Source of the DNA: Sphingomonadales bacterium UBA1936
Lineage (GTDB): Bacteria; Pseudomonadota; Alphaproteobacteria; Sphingomonadales; Sphingomonadaceae
Direction: 5' to 3'
Length of the DNA: 64,000 nucleotides
Assembly: GCA_002336985.1 (NCBI GenBank)
Contig: DDFE01000197.1
Span: 62,001-126,000 of the forward strand
Shown here: positions 42,872-51,571 of the stretch, one piece after another
Layout of the letters: every line of letters begins with the position of its first letter
Position numbering within the stretch: position 1 is the first letter of the stretch
Notes under the pieces: generated by a model
What the model saw: only the letters and a program-made list of their open reading frames with translations
Database searches by the model: none
Told to the model about the DNA's origin: nothing
Position numbers and translations under genes: made by a program

Positions 42872-43045
42872 TCAGGCGGACGCGACGGTCCGCAGGCCCC
42901 CGCGCTCGGCCTGTGCGAGTTTGCGGGCATAGCCCGCCGCCAGCTCGCGATGCACCGAGGCGGCCATCGGATCGGTGGTCGTGTTCGCGCGCTCGAGGCA
43001 CTGCTGGTGGCGTCGCGTATAATAGTCCCGGTCAGCATTGCTCAT
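42872..43045 (-). CDS. Small helical protein, DxxYYxxR family (copy 2)
   Basis: 57 residues from the ATG at 43045 (GCAGGAG upstream). MSNADRDYYTRRHQQCLERA, then DPMAASVHRELAAGY, aligns with the proteins at 8603-8782 and 54880-55086. This copy has one cysteine. Charged, helical, cytoplasmic; unknown function. Confidence 0.7.
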   Translation of the reverse strand: MSNADRDYYTRRHQQCLERANTTTDPMAASVHRELAAGYARKLAQAERGGLRTVASA

Positions 43046-43315
43046 GGGCAAGCTCCTGCGAGGTCAAGCGGCAGCTTTCCATTTGCTGTCGGCCGGCGAC
43101 AGGCTTGATAGGCTAGGGACGCCGGTGCCGGGAAGATGCGCGCGATGGCCCCCGGAGTCAAAGCCCAAGGCACCGTGCGGCGGCTGCCCATGCCGTGCGC
43201 GCGCCCATGCGATATCAGCCTCATTCGAGACCATGTCGAGCGGAGGCCCCCCGCCATGCACGGTCTTTTCCCGCGCCCGATCGTCCTACGCCCGACACCT
43301 GCCCGGCGCGGCACG

Positions 43316-44593
43316 TCACGCGGCGGTGCTCCCCTGACCGTCGGGATCGCGTCCCTGCCGCCGGTCGATCGCGCGCATCACCGGCGTGACGGTCAGGCCA
43401 TGGAGCAGGATCGACAGCAGCACGACGAGACCGACGATCGCCCAGAGACGTTCCGCACCGGCGAACGGCGCATGGTTGAGCGCATAGGCGAGATAGTAGA
43501 AGGACCCTACGCCGCGGATGCCGAAGAAGGCGAGCGTGGCCTTTTCCGAGCGGTCCGCCTGAAAGCCCATGAGTCCGGCCAGCCCGGCGAGCGGCCGCAC
43601 CAGCAGGATGATCGCGACCGCGGCAAGCCCTTCGCGCCAGCCGAGCGGCGAAAGCAATCCGCTGACCAGGGCCCCGCCGAAAAGGATCAGCAGCACCATC
43701 ATCGCGATCCGCTCGACCTGCTCGGTGATGTCGTGCATGTCGCGCTGGAAATCATGGTCGCGATGCGAACGCCTGAGCGTCACCGCCGTGATGAACACCG
43801 CCAGAAAACCGTAGCAGTCGAGCAGCTCGGTCACGCCATAGGACACGAAGGTCGCCGCGATCGCGATCAGCCCGTCGCCGGTCCGCGCGAGCCGGGTTTC
43901 GGCAGGGACATGGAAGGTCAGCCAGCCGAACAGCGCGCCGATCGCCCAGCCTCCCGCCGCCCCCATCCCGATTTCCCAGAGGACGTCATGCACCAGCCAG
44001 TCGCGCAGCCAGGGCGTGCCGGTCTGCGCCGCCAGCGTCAGTGCGATCGCGAGATTGACGAACGGGAAGGCGAGGCCGTCGTTGAGCCCGGCTTCCGACG
44101 TCAGCCCGAAGCGCACCTCGTCTTCCGTTCCGGTTCTCGGCGGGCCCACCTGCACGTCCGCGGCCAGCACCGGATCGGTCGGCGCGAGCACGGCGCCGAG
44201 CAGCAGCGCCATGGTCCATGGCAGGCCCAGCCCCCATGCGGCGATCAGCGTGATCGCGGCGATCGAGAGCGGCATGGTGATCGCGAGCAGGCGCCAGGTG
44301 ACGTGCCAGCGCCGCCAGCTGAACAGACGATCGAGCTTCAGCCCCGCGCCCATCAGCGCGATGATGACGACGAGCTCGGTGATCCGTTCGGTCACGGCCG
44401 GAAAGGCGATGGGCAAGGGCGCGAGCGACACGTCCGGCAGCAGGAAGATGCCCGCGCCGATCGCGATGCAGATGATCGGCAGCGACAGCGGCAGCCGTTT
44501 GAGCGCGAGCGGCAGCCAGGAGACGAGCGCGATGAGCAGTCCCGCGCCGGTCAGCCAGAGGATATAGGGTTCGGGCGGGGAGAAACCGGGCAT
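43316..44593 (-). CDS. CPA1-type Na+(or K+)/H+ antiporter
   Basis: 425 residues with about 12 hydrophobic segments. The CPA1 ion site is visible: LLGAVLAPTDPVLAADVQVG and, further on, FGLTSEAGLNDGLAFPFV with the paired acidic ND in the membrane. C-terminal extension is short with no soluble RCK domain. It should exchange Na+ or K+ for H+ across the inner membrane. Divergent from the TIGR02587 gene. Confidence 0.93.
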   Translation of the reverse strand: MPGFSPPEPYILWLTGAGLLIALVSWLPLALKRLPLSLPIICIAIGAGIFLLPDVSLAPLPIAFPAVTERITELVVIIALMGAGLKLDRLFSWRRWHVTWRLLAITMPLSIAAITLIAAWGLGLPWTMALLLGAVLAPTDPVLAADVQVGPPRTGTEDEVRFGLTSEAGLNDGLAFPFVNLAIALTLAAQTGTPWLRDWLVHDVLWEIGMGAAGGWAIGALFGWLTFHVPAETRLARTGDGLIAIAATFVSYGVTELLDCYGFLAVFITAVTLRRSHRDHDFQRDMHDITEQVERIAMMVLLILFGGALVSGLLSPLGWREGLAAVAIILLVRPLAGLAGLMGFQADRSEKATLAFFGIRGVGSFYYLAYALNHAPFAGAERLWAIVGLVVLLSILLHGLTVTPVMRAIDRRQGRDPDGQGSTAA

Positions 44594-44798
44594 CCCCGCT
44601 CAACCCCCGGGTCGGCGAGAATGTCCCTGTCCGGTCACCCGCGCGGCTGCGGCCGGACTTGCAGCGACGCCGAGGCTGGGCAGCGCCGACGTCTGGCAAA
44701 GTGGCGTCCGGCGCCACCTGCACCCCCATAACCCGCCGCGCAGCGCTTCCGCCGGTACGCGCGCGGAACGATTTGCATCGGCCCGGCATTGTCGGGCG

Positions 44799-45635
44799 AT
44801 GGATGCAGCGGCGGCCAGCCTCAACCGGGACTATGCGATCGGCCTCGCGCGGGCGTCGGGCGGCGCCATCATCTTCGGCCTGCCCCTGCTCATGACCATG
44901 GAGATGTGGGCGATCGGCATCCACATCGAGCCCTGGCGCCTCGCGCTGTTCACCCTCGCCAACTTCATCGTCCTCGTGGTCCTGTCGCGGTTCGGCGGGT
45001 TCGAGCGCACGGCGACGCTGACCGAGGACGTGCTCGACGCGCTCGCCGCCTATGCGGTCGGCATCCTCGCGTCCGCCGCGATCCTTGCGCTGTTCGGGCT
45101 GGCCCGTCCCGACATGCCGCTGTCGCAGCTGGTCGGCCAGGTCGCGATCCAGTGCGTCCCGGCGAGCTTCGGCGCGATGATCGCGCGCAAGCAGCTCGGC
45201 GCGGGCGATGTCGACGATGACGAAAGCCTTGCCGAGCGTTCGGCCGGCTATGGCGGGCAATTGTTCCTGATGCTGGCCGGCGCGCTGTTCCTCGCCTTCA
45301 ACGTCGCGCCGACCGAGGAGATCCTGCTGATCAGCTACAAGATGACCGGCTGGCACGCGCTCGCGATGATCCTCGTCTCGCTCGGCCTCCTCCATGTGCT
45401 GGTGTTCACGGTCGGCCTTGCCGGCCAGGAGGAAGCGCCCGAGGGTTATGCGACCTGGCGCCTGTTCCTGATCTTCACGATCCCCGGCTATGCGATCGCC
45501 TTGCTCGTCAGCCTCTATGTGCTGTGGACGGTCGGCAGCACCGACGGGCTCGGACCCGCGACGCTGGCCCAGACCGTGATCGTGCTCGGATTTCCCGCGG
45601 CGATCGGCGCCGCGATCGCCCGGCTGGTCGTTTGA
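44799..45635 (+). CDS. TIGR02587 family integral membrane protein
   Basis: 278 residues with about seven hydrophobic segments, matching the TIGR02587 family (RASGGAIIFGLPLLMTMEMW; FNVAPTEEILLISYKMTGWH). Family members are nearly always found beside a TIGR02588 gene, as here nine bases downstream. The function of the pair is unknown. Confidence 0.88.
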   Translation: MDAAAASLNRDYAIGLARASGGAIIFGLPLLMTMEMWAIGIHIEPWRLALFTLANFIVLVVLSRFGGFERTATLTEDVLDALAAYAVGILASAAILALFGLARPDMPLSQLVGQVAIQCVPASFGAMIARKQLGAGDVDDDESLAERSAGYGGQLFLMLAGALFLAFNVAPTEEILLISYKMTGWHALAMILVSLGLLHVLVFTVGLAGQEEAPEGYATWRLFLIFTIPGYAIALLVSLYVLWTVGSTDGLGPATLAQTVIVLGFPAAIGAAIARLVV

Positions 45636-45644
45636 GGAGCGGAG

Positions 45645-46043
45645 ATGGCACGACGCGCACCCGATAGCAGAACATCGCTGCTCGAATGGATATCGGCCGC
45701 GATCGGCCTGGTGCTGCTCGCGCTGATGTTCGGCGTGACGGCCTATGATGCGGTGTTCGGCGGCGGCGCCGCGCCCGCATCGATCGGCGTCGAGACGCGC
45801 ACCATCGCACCGTCGGGCCCGCGCTTCCTCGTTGCCTTCGACGCGGTCAACACCGGGGGCACGACGGCCGCGGCGGTCGAGATCGAAGGCGTGCTGACGC
45901 GCCCCGGCCATCCCCCCGAAACCGCGCACGCCACGCTGGACTATGTCGCCGCGGACGCGCGCACTGCAGGCGGGCTGTTCTTCGACGGCGATCCCCGCGC
46001 GGGAACACTCGAATTGCGTGCCCTCGGTTTCCAGGAGCCCTGA
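45645..46043 (+). CDS. TIGR02588 family protein
   Basis: 132 residues: one N-terminal membrane helix (about 13-33) then a soluble, probably periplasmic beta-rich domain (VAFDAVNTGGTTAAAVEIEG). Matches TIGR02588, the constant partner of TIGR02587. The stop-to-start spacing of nine bases indicates one transcript, and the two proteins may form a complex. Confidence 0.86.
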   Translation: MARRAPDSRTSLLEWISAAIGLVLLALMFGVTAYDAVFGGGAAPASIGVETRTIAPSGPRFLVAFDAVNTGGTTAAAVEIEGVLTRPGHPPETAHATLDYVAADARTAGGLFFDGDPRAGTLELRALGFQEP

Positions 46044-46378
46044 CCGGACCGGCGTGCCCGGCCGTCCGGGCAGGGGACGCCATGGGCATTCCGGCACGCC
46101 CCGCCGCGGTCGCGGCGCCCGCCGCATCACGGCACGCACGACCCGCTTGTCGCGAATGCCGTATCCCGCAGCGCGATCTTTTCATCGGTCGAACTCGCGG
46201 TCCGCGCGCCGGGGCTGAGCAATATCGATGGCAAGCCCGGGCGTCATCGCATGAGCCTCATCGCATAAGCTTCATCGCATGAATATCGCCCCAAGAGCAT
46301 CATGCGTGCAACATTGCCGCCGCCCCGGGACACGGTCCTTCCGGTTCCGGACCCGCGCAGCGCGCGGCGTGAGGCGGT
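46044..46378. other. Convergent intergenic region with tandem repeats
   Basis: About 335 bases between the TIGR02588 gene (plus) and an SDR gene (minus). It holds the 14-bp tandem repeat at 46245-46286. No gene or good terminator is seen. Confidence 0.5.
46245..46286. repeat. Three tandem copies of a 14-bp unit
   Basis: Three head-to-tail imperfect copies of CATCGCATGAGCCT (second and third copies with two or more changes) in the convergent spacer. Non-coding; probably a small slippage product. Confidence 0.75.
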
Positions 46379-47284
46379 TCAGCTGACGCCGGTGCCGCCG
46401 TTCGCGCCGAAGACACTGCCGGTGGTGAAGCTGTTTCCCTGTTCGGCCAGCGTCACATACAGTCCGGCAAGTTCGGCGGGCTGCCCCGCGCGGCCGAGCG
46501 CGGTGTCCTGCCCGAATTCGGGCAGCTTCTCCTGGAGCTGGCCGCCCGACACCTGCAGCGGTGTCCAGACCGGTCCCGGCGCGACGGCATTCACGCGGAT
46601 GCCCTTCTCCGCCAGCTGCTTCGCCAGGCCCTTGGTGAAGATCTCGATCGCACCCTTGGTTGTCGCATAGTCGAGGAGCTCGAGCACGGGATTGAAGCTG
46701 TTCACGGACGCGGTCGTGATGATTGTGCCGCCCCTGGGCATCGTCTCGGCCGCGCGTTTCGAGAGCCAGAACATCGCATAGATATTGGTCTTCATCGTGC
46801 GGTCGAACTGTTCGTCGGTGATGTCGGCGATGCTCTTGCGCGCCTGCTGATAGCCAGCATTGATGACGAGGATGTCGAGGCCGCCGAGCTGCGCCTCGGC
46901 ATCGTCGATCAGCGCGCGGCAGAAGGCCGCATCGGTCAGGTCGCCGGGAAGCTGGACCAGCGACAGGCCGTCGCGCTCGAGCACGTCGCGCAGGTCGTCG
47001 GCGTCGGCCTGTTCCTTGGGATGATAGTTGATCGCGACCTGCACGCCCTCGCGGGCATAGGCGATGGCGGCGGCACGCCCGATCCCGGAATCGCCGCCGG
47101 TGATGAGCGCGCGACGCCCCTTGAGCCGGCCCTTGCCTTCGTAACTGTCTTCGCCGCAGTCCGGGACCGGCGTCATGTCGCGCTGCAGGCCCGGCCAGGG
47201 CTGTGGCTGCTCCTCGAACCCTTTTGCGTGGTATTTGTCCTGCGGATCGATCAGCGTGTCGGTCATGTCGGTCATGTCGGTCAT
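46379..47284 (-). CDS. SDR-family oxidoreductase (YghA/YhdF type)
   Basis: 301 residues from the ATG at 47284 (GAGGAG upstream). A leader of about 45 residues (MTDMTDMTD repeat, then DKYHAKGFEEQPQPWPG) is typical of the stress-type SDRs YghA/YhdF. The Rossmann core has ALITGGDSGIGRAAAIAYA, NAGYQQA, the Ser of TASVNSFNP and the catalytic Tyr/Lys in YATTKGA. NADP(H)-dependent aldehyde or ketone reduction is likely. A 9-bp tandem repeat gives three consecutive in-frame ATGs at the start. Confidence 0.9.
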   Translation of the reverse strand: MTDMTDMTDTLIDPQDKYHAKGFEEQPQPWPGLQRDMTPVPDCGEDSYEGKGRLKGRRALITGGDSGIGRAAAIAYAREGVQVAINYHPKEQADADDLRDVLERDGLSLVQLPGDLTDAAFCRALIDDAEAQLGGLDILVINAGYQQARKSIADITDEQFDRTMKTNIYAMFWLSKRAAETMPRGGTIITTASVNSFNPVLELLDYATTKGAIEIFTKGLAKQLAEKGIRVNAVAPGPVWTPLQVSGGQLQEKLPEFGQDTALGRAGQPAELAGLYVTLAEQGNSFTTGSVFGANGGTGVS

Positions 47285-47476
47285 GGCGTGCTCCTCGCGC
47301 ACATAATCTTCGAGCGCGCCCGAAAGTTTCCTGCCTGTCCCGCCAAAACCGTCCCCTCGGATCCGTACCGGGACCGCGTGCGCACCTGCGACCGGCGGCG
47401 ATGCGTGCCGTGCAGCCGCCGGACCCGCTGCCGCATCCGCCGTCGTCGCCCGCGCCGATCGAATGCCGGATGCCGG

Positions 47477-48991
47477 CTAAGCGGTCCTCGCGATCCACGC
47501 CGCGGCCGCGGCCATGGTCCGGTCGGCACCGGCGGCGATGTCCGCCGCGGTGCGCGGCACATCGACATCGGGTGCGATGCCGGCGTCGGGCGGCATGCCC
47601 GGCGGAAAATAGCCGATCAGCGGCAGGTCGAACTCGATACCGCTCGCGGGCAGCCGCACGAAAAAGAAGCAGCCGCCATTGATCCCGTGCTGGTTGCCGC
47701 CGGTCGCAGCGCCGAACAGCCGGACCAGCCCGCTGCGCTTCGCTTTCTGCGCGAACTGGAAGGTGGCCGAGCTGTTGACGGACCCGATCAGCGCCGCGAC
47801 CGGCAGGTCGAGCCGCGGTCCGACCGGCACGATCCGGTCGTCGCCGCGCGTACCGGTGAGGCGCAGGACCCCGCCACCGATGGGTTCGGCGCCGACGCCG
47901 AGCGTGAAGAAGCTCTTGTCCCAGGTGTCGAGATAGCGGTCGAGCGCCGGCGGGGTGCGGGTGAAGCACACGCGCCGCTCGGCACCTGGATCCTCGAGCG
48001 GTGCGCGGGCGAGCCGTGCCAGCAGCACGTCGCCGCAGTCCTCGCCGCCCTCATTGTCGCGCAGGTCGACGATCAGGCCCCTGGCGCCGCCGAGCGCGGC
48101 CAGCCGGTCGTCCAGCCAGCCCCGCCAGTTCCACCGGCTGTCGTAGAGGGCCCAGCCGAGCATGGTAAGCACCGCGATGCCGTCGGGCCGCATCGTCCAG
48201 GTCCAGACGGGCGCATCGCCGCCATAATCGCGCGGCGTCATCTGCGCCTGTCGCGCCGCCAGCCCGATCGCCGCGACCGCGTGCCGGGTTTCGCGGCCGC
48301 CGGGCGTGCGCAGGTGAAGCCGGTGGATGCCGTCGCCGGGTACGCCGTAGACCAGGCCGTGGAAGACGTCGAAGAACTCGATCTTGTCGCTGCCGGCCAT
48401 GCCGAGCAGGGCGACGCGCTTTGCGTCATTGTGTCCGTCGGCCCGGGCGTAGGGCATGAGCGATGCCAGGATCGAATGCGCTTCGACCCCGTTCACGCTC
48501 AGCACCTCGGTTCCCGGCGCCATCGCCTGGGCGGGATCGTCCGTGACGATCATCCGCGACCCGATCCATGCAAAGCGGAACGGGAGGCGCGTCGGCAGGT
48601 CGAACAGCGCGGACGCCACGGCTTTGCGCTGGTTGAAGAAATTGCAATAGCTGTGCCCGCAGCGGATTGTCGCCAGGAAGCGCGACAGCGCGAGATAGCG
48701 TGCCGCAAGGCCGGGCGCCGCGACATAGGCGGCTTCGAGCCGGTCGATCCGGGCCTCGACCGCACGTGGCGCAGCATAGCGATAGAGACCGGGGTGGAGG
48801 CCGAGCGCCAGGCGCAGGATGGCGATGTCGCCGCGCAGGTCGCCCAGCGTCGGCGCTGTGGCAGCAGGTGCACCAGCACCAGCCGCAGCCGCAGCAGCGG
48901 CAGCGGCTGCGGCGGCGGCGGCCGGTGTGAGGGATGCGGCGCGAACCGCGGCGAGCGCCCCGAGACGGGTAAGGACCTGGCGTCTGTTCAT
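47477..48991 (-). CDS. Exported S41 family peptidase (Tat-like leader)
   Basis: 504 residues from the ATG at 48991 (MNRRQVLTRLGALAAV), a twin-arginine-like leader, followed by a run of about 14 alanines. The mature part has the S41 C-terminal-processing-protease fold (GLIVDLRDNEGGEDCGDVLL; catalytic Ser in IGSVNSSATFQFAQKAK). A PDZ-like segment appears around VLSVNGVEA. No catalytic Lys position can be assigned with confidence. It lies upstream of the SDR gene and downstream of an AraC-type regulator on the same strand. Confidence 0.85.
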   Translation of the reverse strand: MNRRQVLTRLGALAAVRAASLTPAAAAAAAAAAAAAAGAGAPAATAPTLGDLRGDIAILRLALGLHPGLYRYAAPRAVEARIDRLEAAYVAAPGLAARYLALSRFLATIRCGHSYCNFFNQRKAVASALFDLPTRLPFRFAWIGSRMIVTDDPAQAMAPGTEVLSVNGVEAHSILASLMPYARADGHNDAKRVALLGMAGSDKIEFFDVFHGLVYGVPGDGIHRLHLRTPGGRETRHAVAAIGLAARQAQMTPRDYGGDAPVWTWTMRPDGIAVLTMLGWALYDSRWNWRGWLDDRLAALGGARGLIVDLRDNEGGEDCGDVLLARLARAPLEDPGAERRVCFTRTPPALDRYLDTWDKSFFTLGVGAEPIGGGVLRLTGTRGDDRIVPVGPRLDLPVAALIGSVNSSATFQFAQKAKRSGLVRLFGAATGGNQHGINGGCFFFVRLPASGIEFDLPLIGYFPPGMPPDAGIAPDVDVPRTAADIAAGADRTMAAAAAWIARTA

Positions 48992-49049
48992 GCCGCGCTG
49001 CTGCCGCGCGCCGGCCATCGCCGCGCCTCAAAAGCCTGTGCGGCCACGC

Positions 49050-50144
49050 TTATTCATGATTTGAGCCGCGCCGATACGCGCTCGGGCTTTGCCCGAAGGC
49101 CGTGCGGAAGGCCCGGTTGAAGCTCGCCTTCGACGCGAAGCCCGCGTCGAAGGCGATGTCGAGCATGTCGCGCCGGTCCCCCGCCCGCAGGGCAGCGGCG
49201 ACCGTCTCGCTGCGAAGCTGGTTGACGAAGGCCGAGAAGCCGATGCCGAGACCGTCATTCAGCGCGCGCGAGAGATAGGAGGTGTTGGTGCCGAGATGCC
49301 GCGCGAGCCGCGCGAGGCTGAGACCGGGATCGGACGCCCAGCCGCCCGCGCGGGTCTGCGCCGCCCATTGTTCCCCGGCCGCCCGCCAGTCGCGCGCCGG
49401 TGGCAGCCCGGGCGGAATGGAATCGAGCGCCGGAAACGGGAGCGCCGCATGGCGCCAGCCCTCGATCGCGAGATACAGGGCGAAGGCCGCGATGGCGACA
49501 TAGAGTCCCATCAGCCGCCGGTAGCCGAGCGGCGCGACCGCGTCCCAGAGCGCATAGCCGGCCCAGACCGGGAGCAGCACCAATGTCGCCGCGATCGCCC
49601 GGCTCAGCCACAGCGATGCGAAGCGTGCGTCGTCGCTGCGCTGGGCCGCCAGGCGCAACCGGTAGCGCCGCAGCAGCCGCAGGCCGGCAACACCGTAAAG
49701 GATCAGCCCGGCGACCGTACCGGCATCGGTGACGATCGTGTACGGCCCCATCGCGGTGTCGGCCCAGCGGTCCTTGGCGCCTTGGGGCAGCAGGAAACCG
49801 GATGTCAGAAAGGCAAGTTGCAGCGCGGGCGGCACGAGATGCCAGCCGGCGCGACGCGGCCAGGCCCCGTCCACGATCGCGGTGACATACCGCCAGAGCA
49901 TTGGCGCGACGGCGAGGGTGATCGCGAACGGCGCGAACGTCAGCCAGCGCCACGCGTCGTAGAAGCCCGCAAAACCGATCGCCCAGGGCATGAGAATGCC
50001 AGCAAGGACGACAAGGAGGATCGCGAGCGTGCGGTTGGCACGCCGGTTCGCAATGGGCCGGGTGAGCGCCGCGGCGATGACCAGCAGCTGCACGATGGCG
50101 ACGGTGAGCAGCGCGGTGCGCCAGCCGAAGATCAGCCCCGGCAT
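49050..50144 (-). CDS. AraC-family regulator with N-terminal membrane domain
   Basis: 364 residues. About seven hydrophobic segments in the first 220 residues precede a C-terminal AraC DNA-binding domain (about 265-360: LSLARLARHLGTNTSYLSRALN, then DIAFDAGFASKASFNRAFRTAFGQSPSAYR). Membrane-bound AraC regulators sense signals at the envelope. It starts the minus-strand run that continues into the S41 peptidase gene 58 bases downstream, which may be its target. Confidence 0.92.
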   Translation of the reverse strand: MPGLIFGWRTALLTVAIVQLLVIAAALTRPIANRRANRTLAILLVVLAGILMPWAIGFAGFYDAWRWLTFAPFAITLAVAPMLWRYVTAIVDGAWPRRAGWHLVPPALQLAFLTSGFLLPQGAKDRWADTAMGPYTIVTDAGTVAGLILYGVAGLRLLRRYRLRLAAQRSDDARFASLWLSRAIAATLVLLPVWAGYALWDAVAPLGYRRLMGLYVAIAAFALYLAIEGWRHAALPFPALDSIPPGLPPARDWRAAGEQWAAQTRAGGWASDPGLSLARLARHLGTNTSYLSRALNDGLGIGFSAFVNQLRSETVAAALRAGDRRDMLDIAFDAGFASKASFNRAFRTAFGQSPSAYRRGSNHE

Positions 50145-50282
50145 CGCCCGTCGATCCTCGCGTCAAAGGCCATCGCGCTGCCGCCGCCGGACGGGTGGGT
50201 CTCCTTGGCCGCTTCGGTCATGCCATCCGCGCCCGGTCCACCCCGTCACGCTGCGCCCGCCCGTTTCGCTGTACCGGTCCGG

Positions 50283-50663
50283 TCACGCCGCGTTCGCCTC
50301 GTCCGTCCCGCCAGGCATTTGGGCCAGTGCGCGTTCGCGGCGGGCAAGGAACAACGGCAACGCGCAGCAGTGTCCGGCGAGGAGGATCGCGGCCAGCGGT
50401 TGCCAGGGGGCTCGCATGCCGAGGCGGCGCGCCTCGATGTCCGCCCAGAGGAGGAACACCGTTGCCGAGATGAGCACGTCGACCGAGAACATCGCCGCCG
50501 GCCGGGTCGCGAACAGCAGGCTGAAAAATGCGGTCCATGACGGTCCATGCGCCGCGAACCAGGGAAGGATGATGAGATAGGGGATGATGGCGCCGGCGAG
50601 CGCGATCCCCAGATAGACGGGCACCAGCCCTTGCCCTCGCGCCGGCCCTATGACACCCGTCAT
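50283..50663 (-). CDS. DUF2834-like small membrane protein
   Basis: 126 residues from the ATG at 50663 (a longer frame to 50750 looks non-coding). Three hydrophobic segments (about 15-35, 45-67 and 78-97). WFAAHGPSWTAFFSLLF and FLLWADIEARRLGMR resemble DUF2834 membrane proteins. Function unknown. Confidence 0.75.
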   Translation of the reverse strand: MTGVIGPARGQGLVPVYLGIALAGAIIPYLIILPWFAAHGPSWTAFFSLLFATRPAAMFSVDVLISATVFLLWADIEARRLGMRAPWQPLAAILLAGHCCALPLFLARRERALAQMPGGTDEANAA

Positions 50664-50933
50664 GTCCACCCCCTTTTTTCGGACCCCGGCGGCAATGCTA
50701 GCCGGATTGCGATTTTGTGCCAGAGGCACGCCCACGATCCGGACCGACACCGTGTGCCGGACACGGCGCAGCCGATGGTCATCCTACCGAACACCCATCC
50801 GGCCGCCCACCGCAGGTCCGCCCGGCGGGTGACACGCCGACCCTGCTGACACCCCCAATCTCCTGACACCCGCAGCACGCTGCCCCTACTTGCGCCCCCG
50901 CGCTCGCAGTCTAGGCTGCACACGATACGAAAA

Positions 50934-50957
50934 GGGCTTGGCATTTCTGCCAAGCCC
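50934..50957. terminator. Perfect 10-bp hairpin
   Basis: GGGCTTGGCA and TGCCAAGCCC flank a TTTC loop. Four A precede the stem on the plus strand, so on the minus strand it would be followed by TTTT and act as an intrinsic terminator; yet no minus-strand gene ends just before it. It may end a short antisense transcript. Confidence 0.55.
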
Positions 50958-51117
50958 AGGAGTACCTTGATGGGCACATGTGTCGCACCGGCAAGACGCC
51001 CCTGCGCACCGATCGTTCCATGCCTTTCTCGCCTTCCGCCGTCCCAGGCCGGGACATAGCCTAGGGGTCGGATCCGCGCCGGTCGTTCCCGCGCGTTGGC
51101 CAGCCCAGAAACATGAC

Positions 51118-51142
51118 GGAACGGAGGCGTTGCACTTTCGTT
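51118..51142 (+). promoter_or_regulatory. Candidate EcfG (general stress) promoter
   Basis: GGAAC (51118-51122), 16 bases, CGTT (51139-51142): an exact consensus match, 41 bases before the ATG at 51184. Confidence 0.7.
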
Positions 51143-51183
51143 ACGACGTCCATGACCCGCATCACGCGGGACAGGGAGAGATT

Positions 51184-51453
51184 ATGGGCATCGTTATTCT
51201 TCTCGTCGTTGGCGGCATCATCGGCTGGCTCGCGAGCATCGTCATGCGCACCGACGCGCAACAGGGACTGTTCCTCAACGTGGTGGTCGGGATCGTCGGC
51301 TCGCTGCTCGCGGGATTCCTCCTCACTCCCTTGCTCGGCGGCGCGCCGATCACGGCAGGCATGATCGACATCACGTCGATCGGCGTCTCGTTCCTCGGGG
51401 CGATCGTCCTGCTCGCGATCGTCAATCTCGTGCGTCGGGGATCGGTCCGCTAA
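51184..51453 (+). CDS. GlsB/YeaQ/YmgE (transglycosylase-associated) membrane protein
   Basis: 89 residues with three hydrophobic segments (about 3-22, 30-52 and 62-82). Matches the GlsB/YeaQ/YmgE family (VVGGIIGWLASIVMR, LNVVVGIVGSLLAGFLL), which are small stress-induced inner-membrane proteins. An exact EcfG-type promoter upstream supports general-stress induction. Confidence 0.9.
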   Translation: MGIVILLVVGGIIGWLASIVMRTDAQQGLFLNVVVGIVGSLLAGFLLTPLLGGAPITAGMIDITSIGVSFLGAIVLLAIVNLVRRGSVR

Positions 51454-51571
51454 TACGCAGCACGTCCGGGGCGCGCGGCGACCGCCCGCGCCCCGGGCCA
51501 ATATCGTGCGGCGGGGGACGGCTGGCGCCGCCCCTTTGCCGCGTCTTTGATCGAGCGGGCGGAGGCGGGTC

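Larger units (their letters stand above)
50664..51183. other. Divergent intergenic region with hairpin and promoter
   Basis: 520 bases between the DUF2834 gene (minus) and the GlsB/YeaQ-like gene (plus). It contains the perfect hairpin at 50934-50957 and the EcfG-type promoter at 51118-51142, listed separately. Frames within are short and unsupported. Confidence 0.5.

Noticed and set aside
43136..44731. 531-residue plus-strand frame opposite the antiporter
   Set aside because: Highly charged and low-complexity, antisense to a clear 12-TM protein.
50971..51063. Short open frame with AGGAG upstream in the spacer before the GlsB/YeaQ-like gene
   Set aside because: Pro/Cys/Arg-rich 29-residue translation with no conservation signal; insufficient to call a gene.
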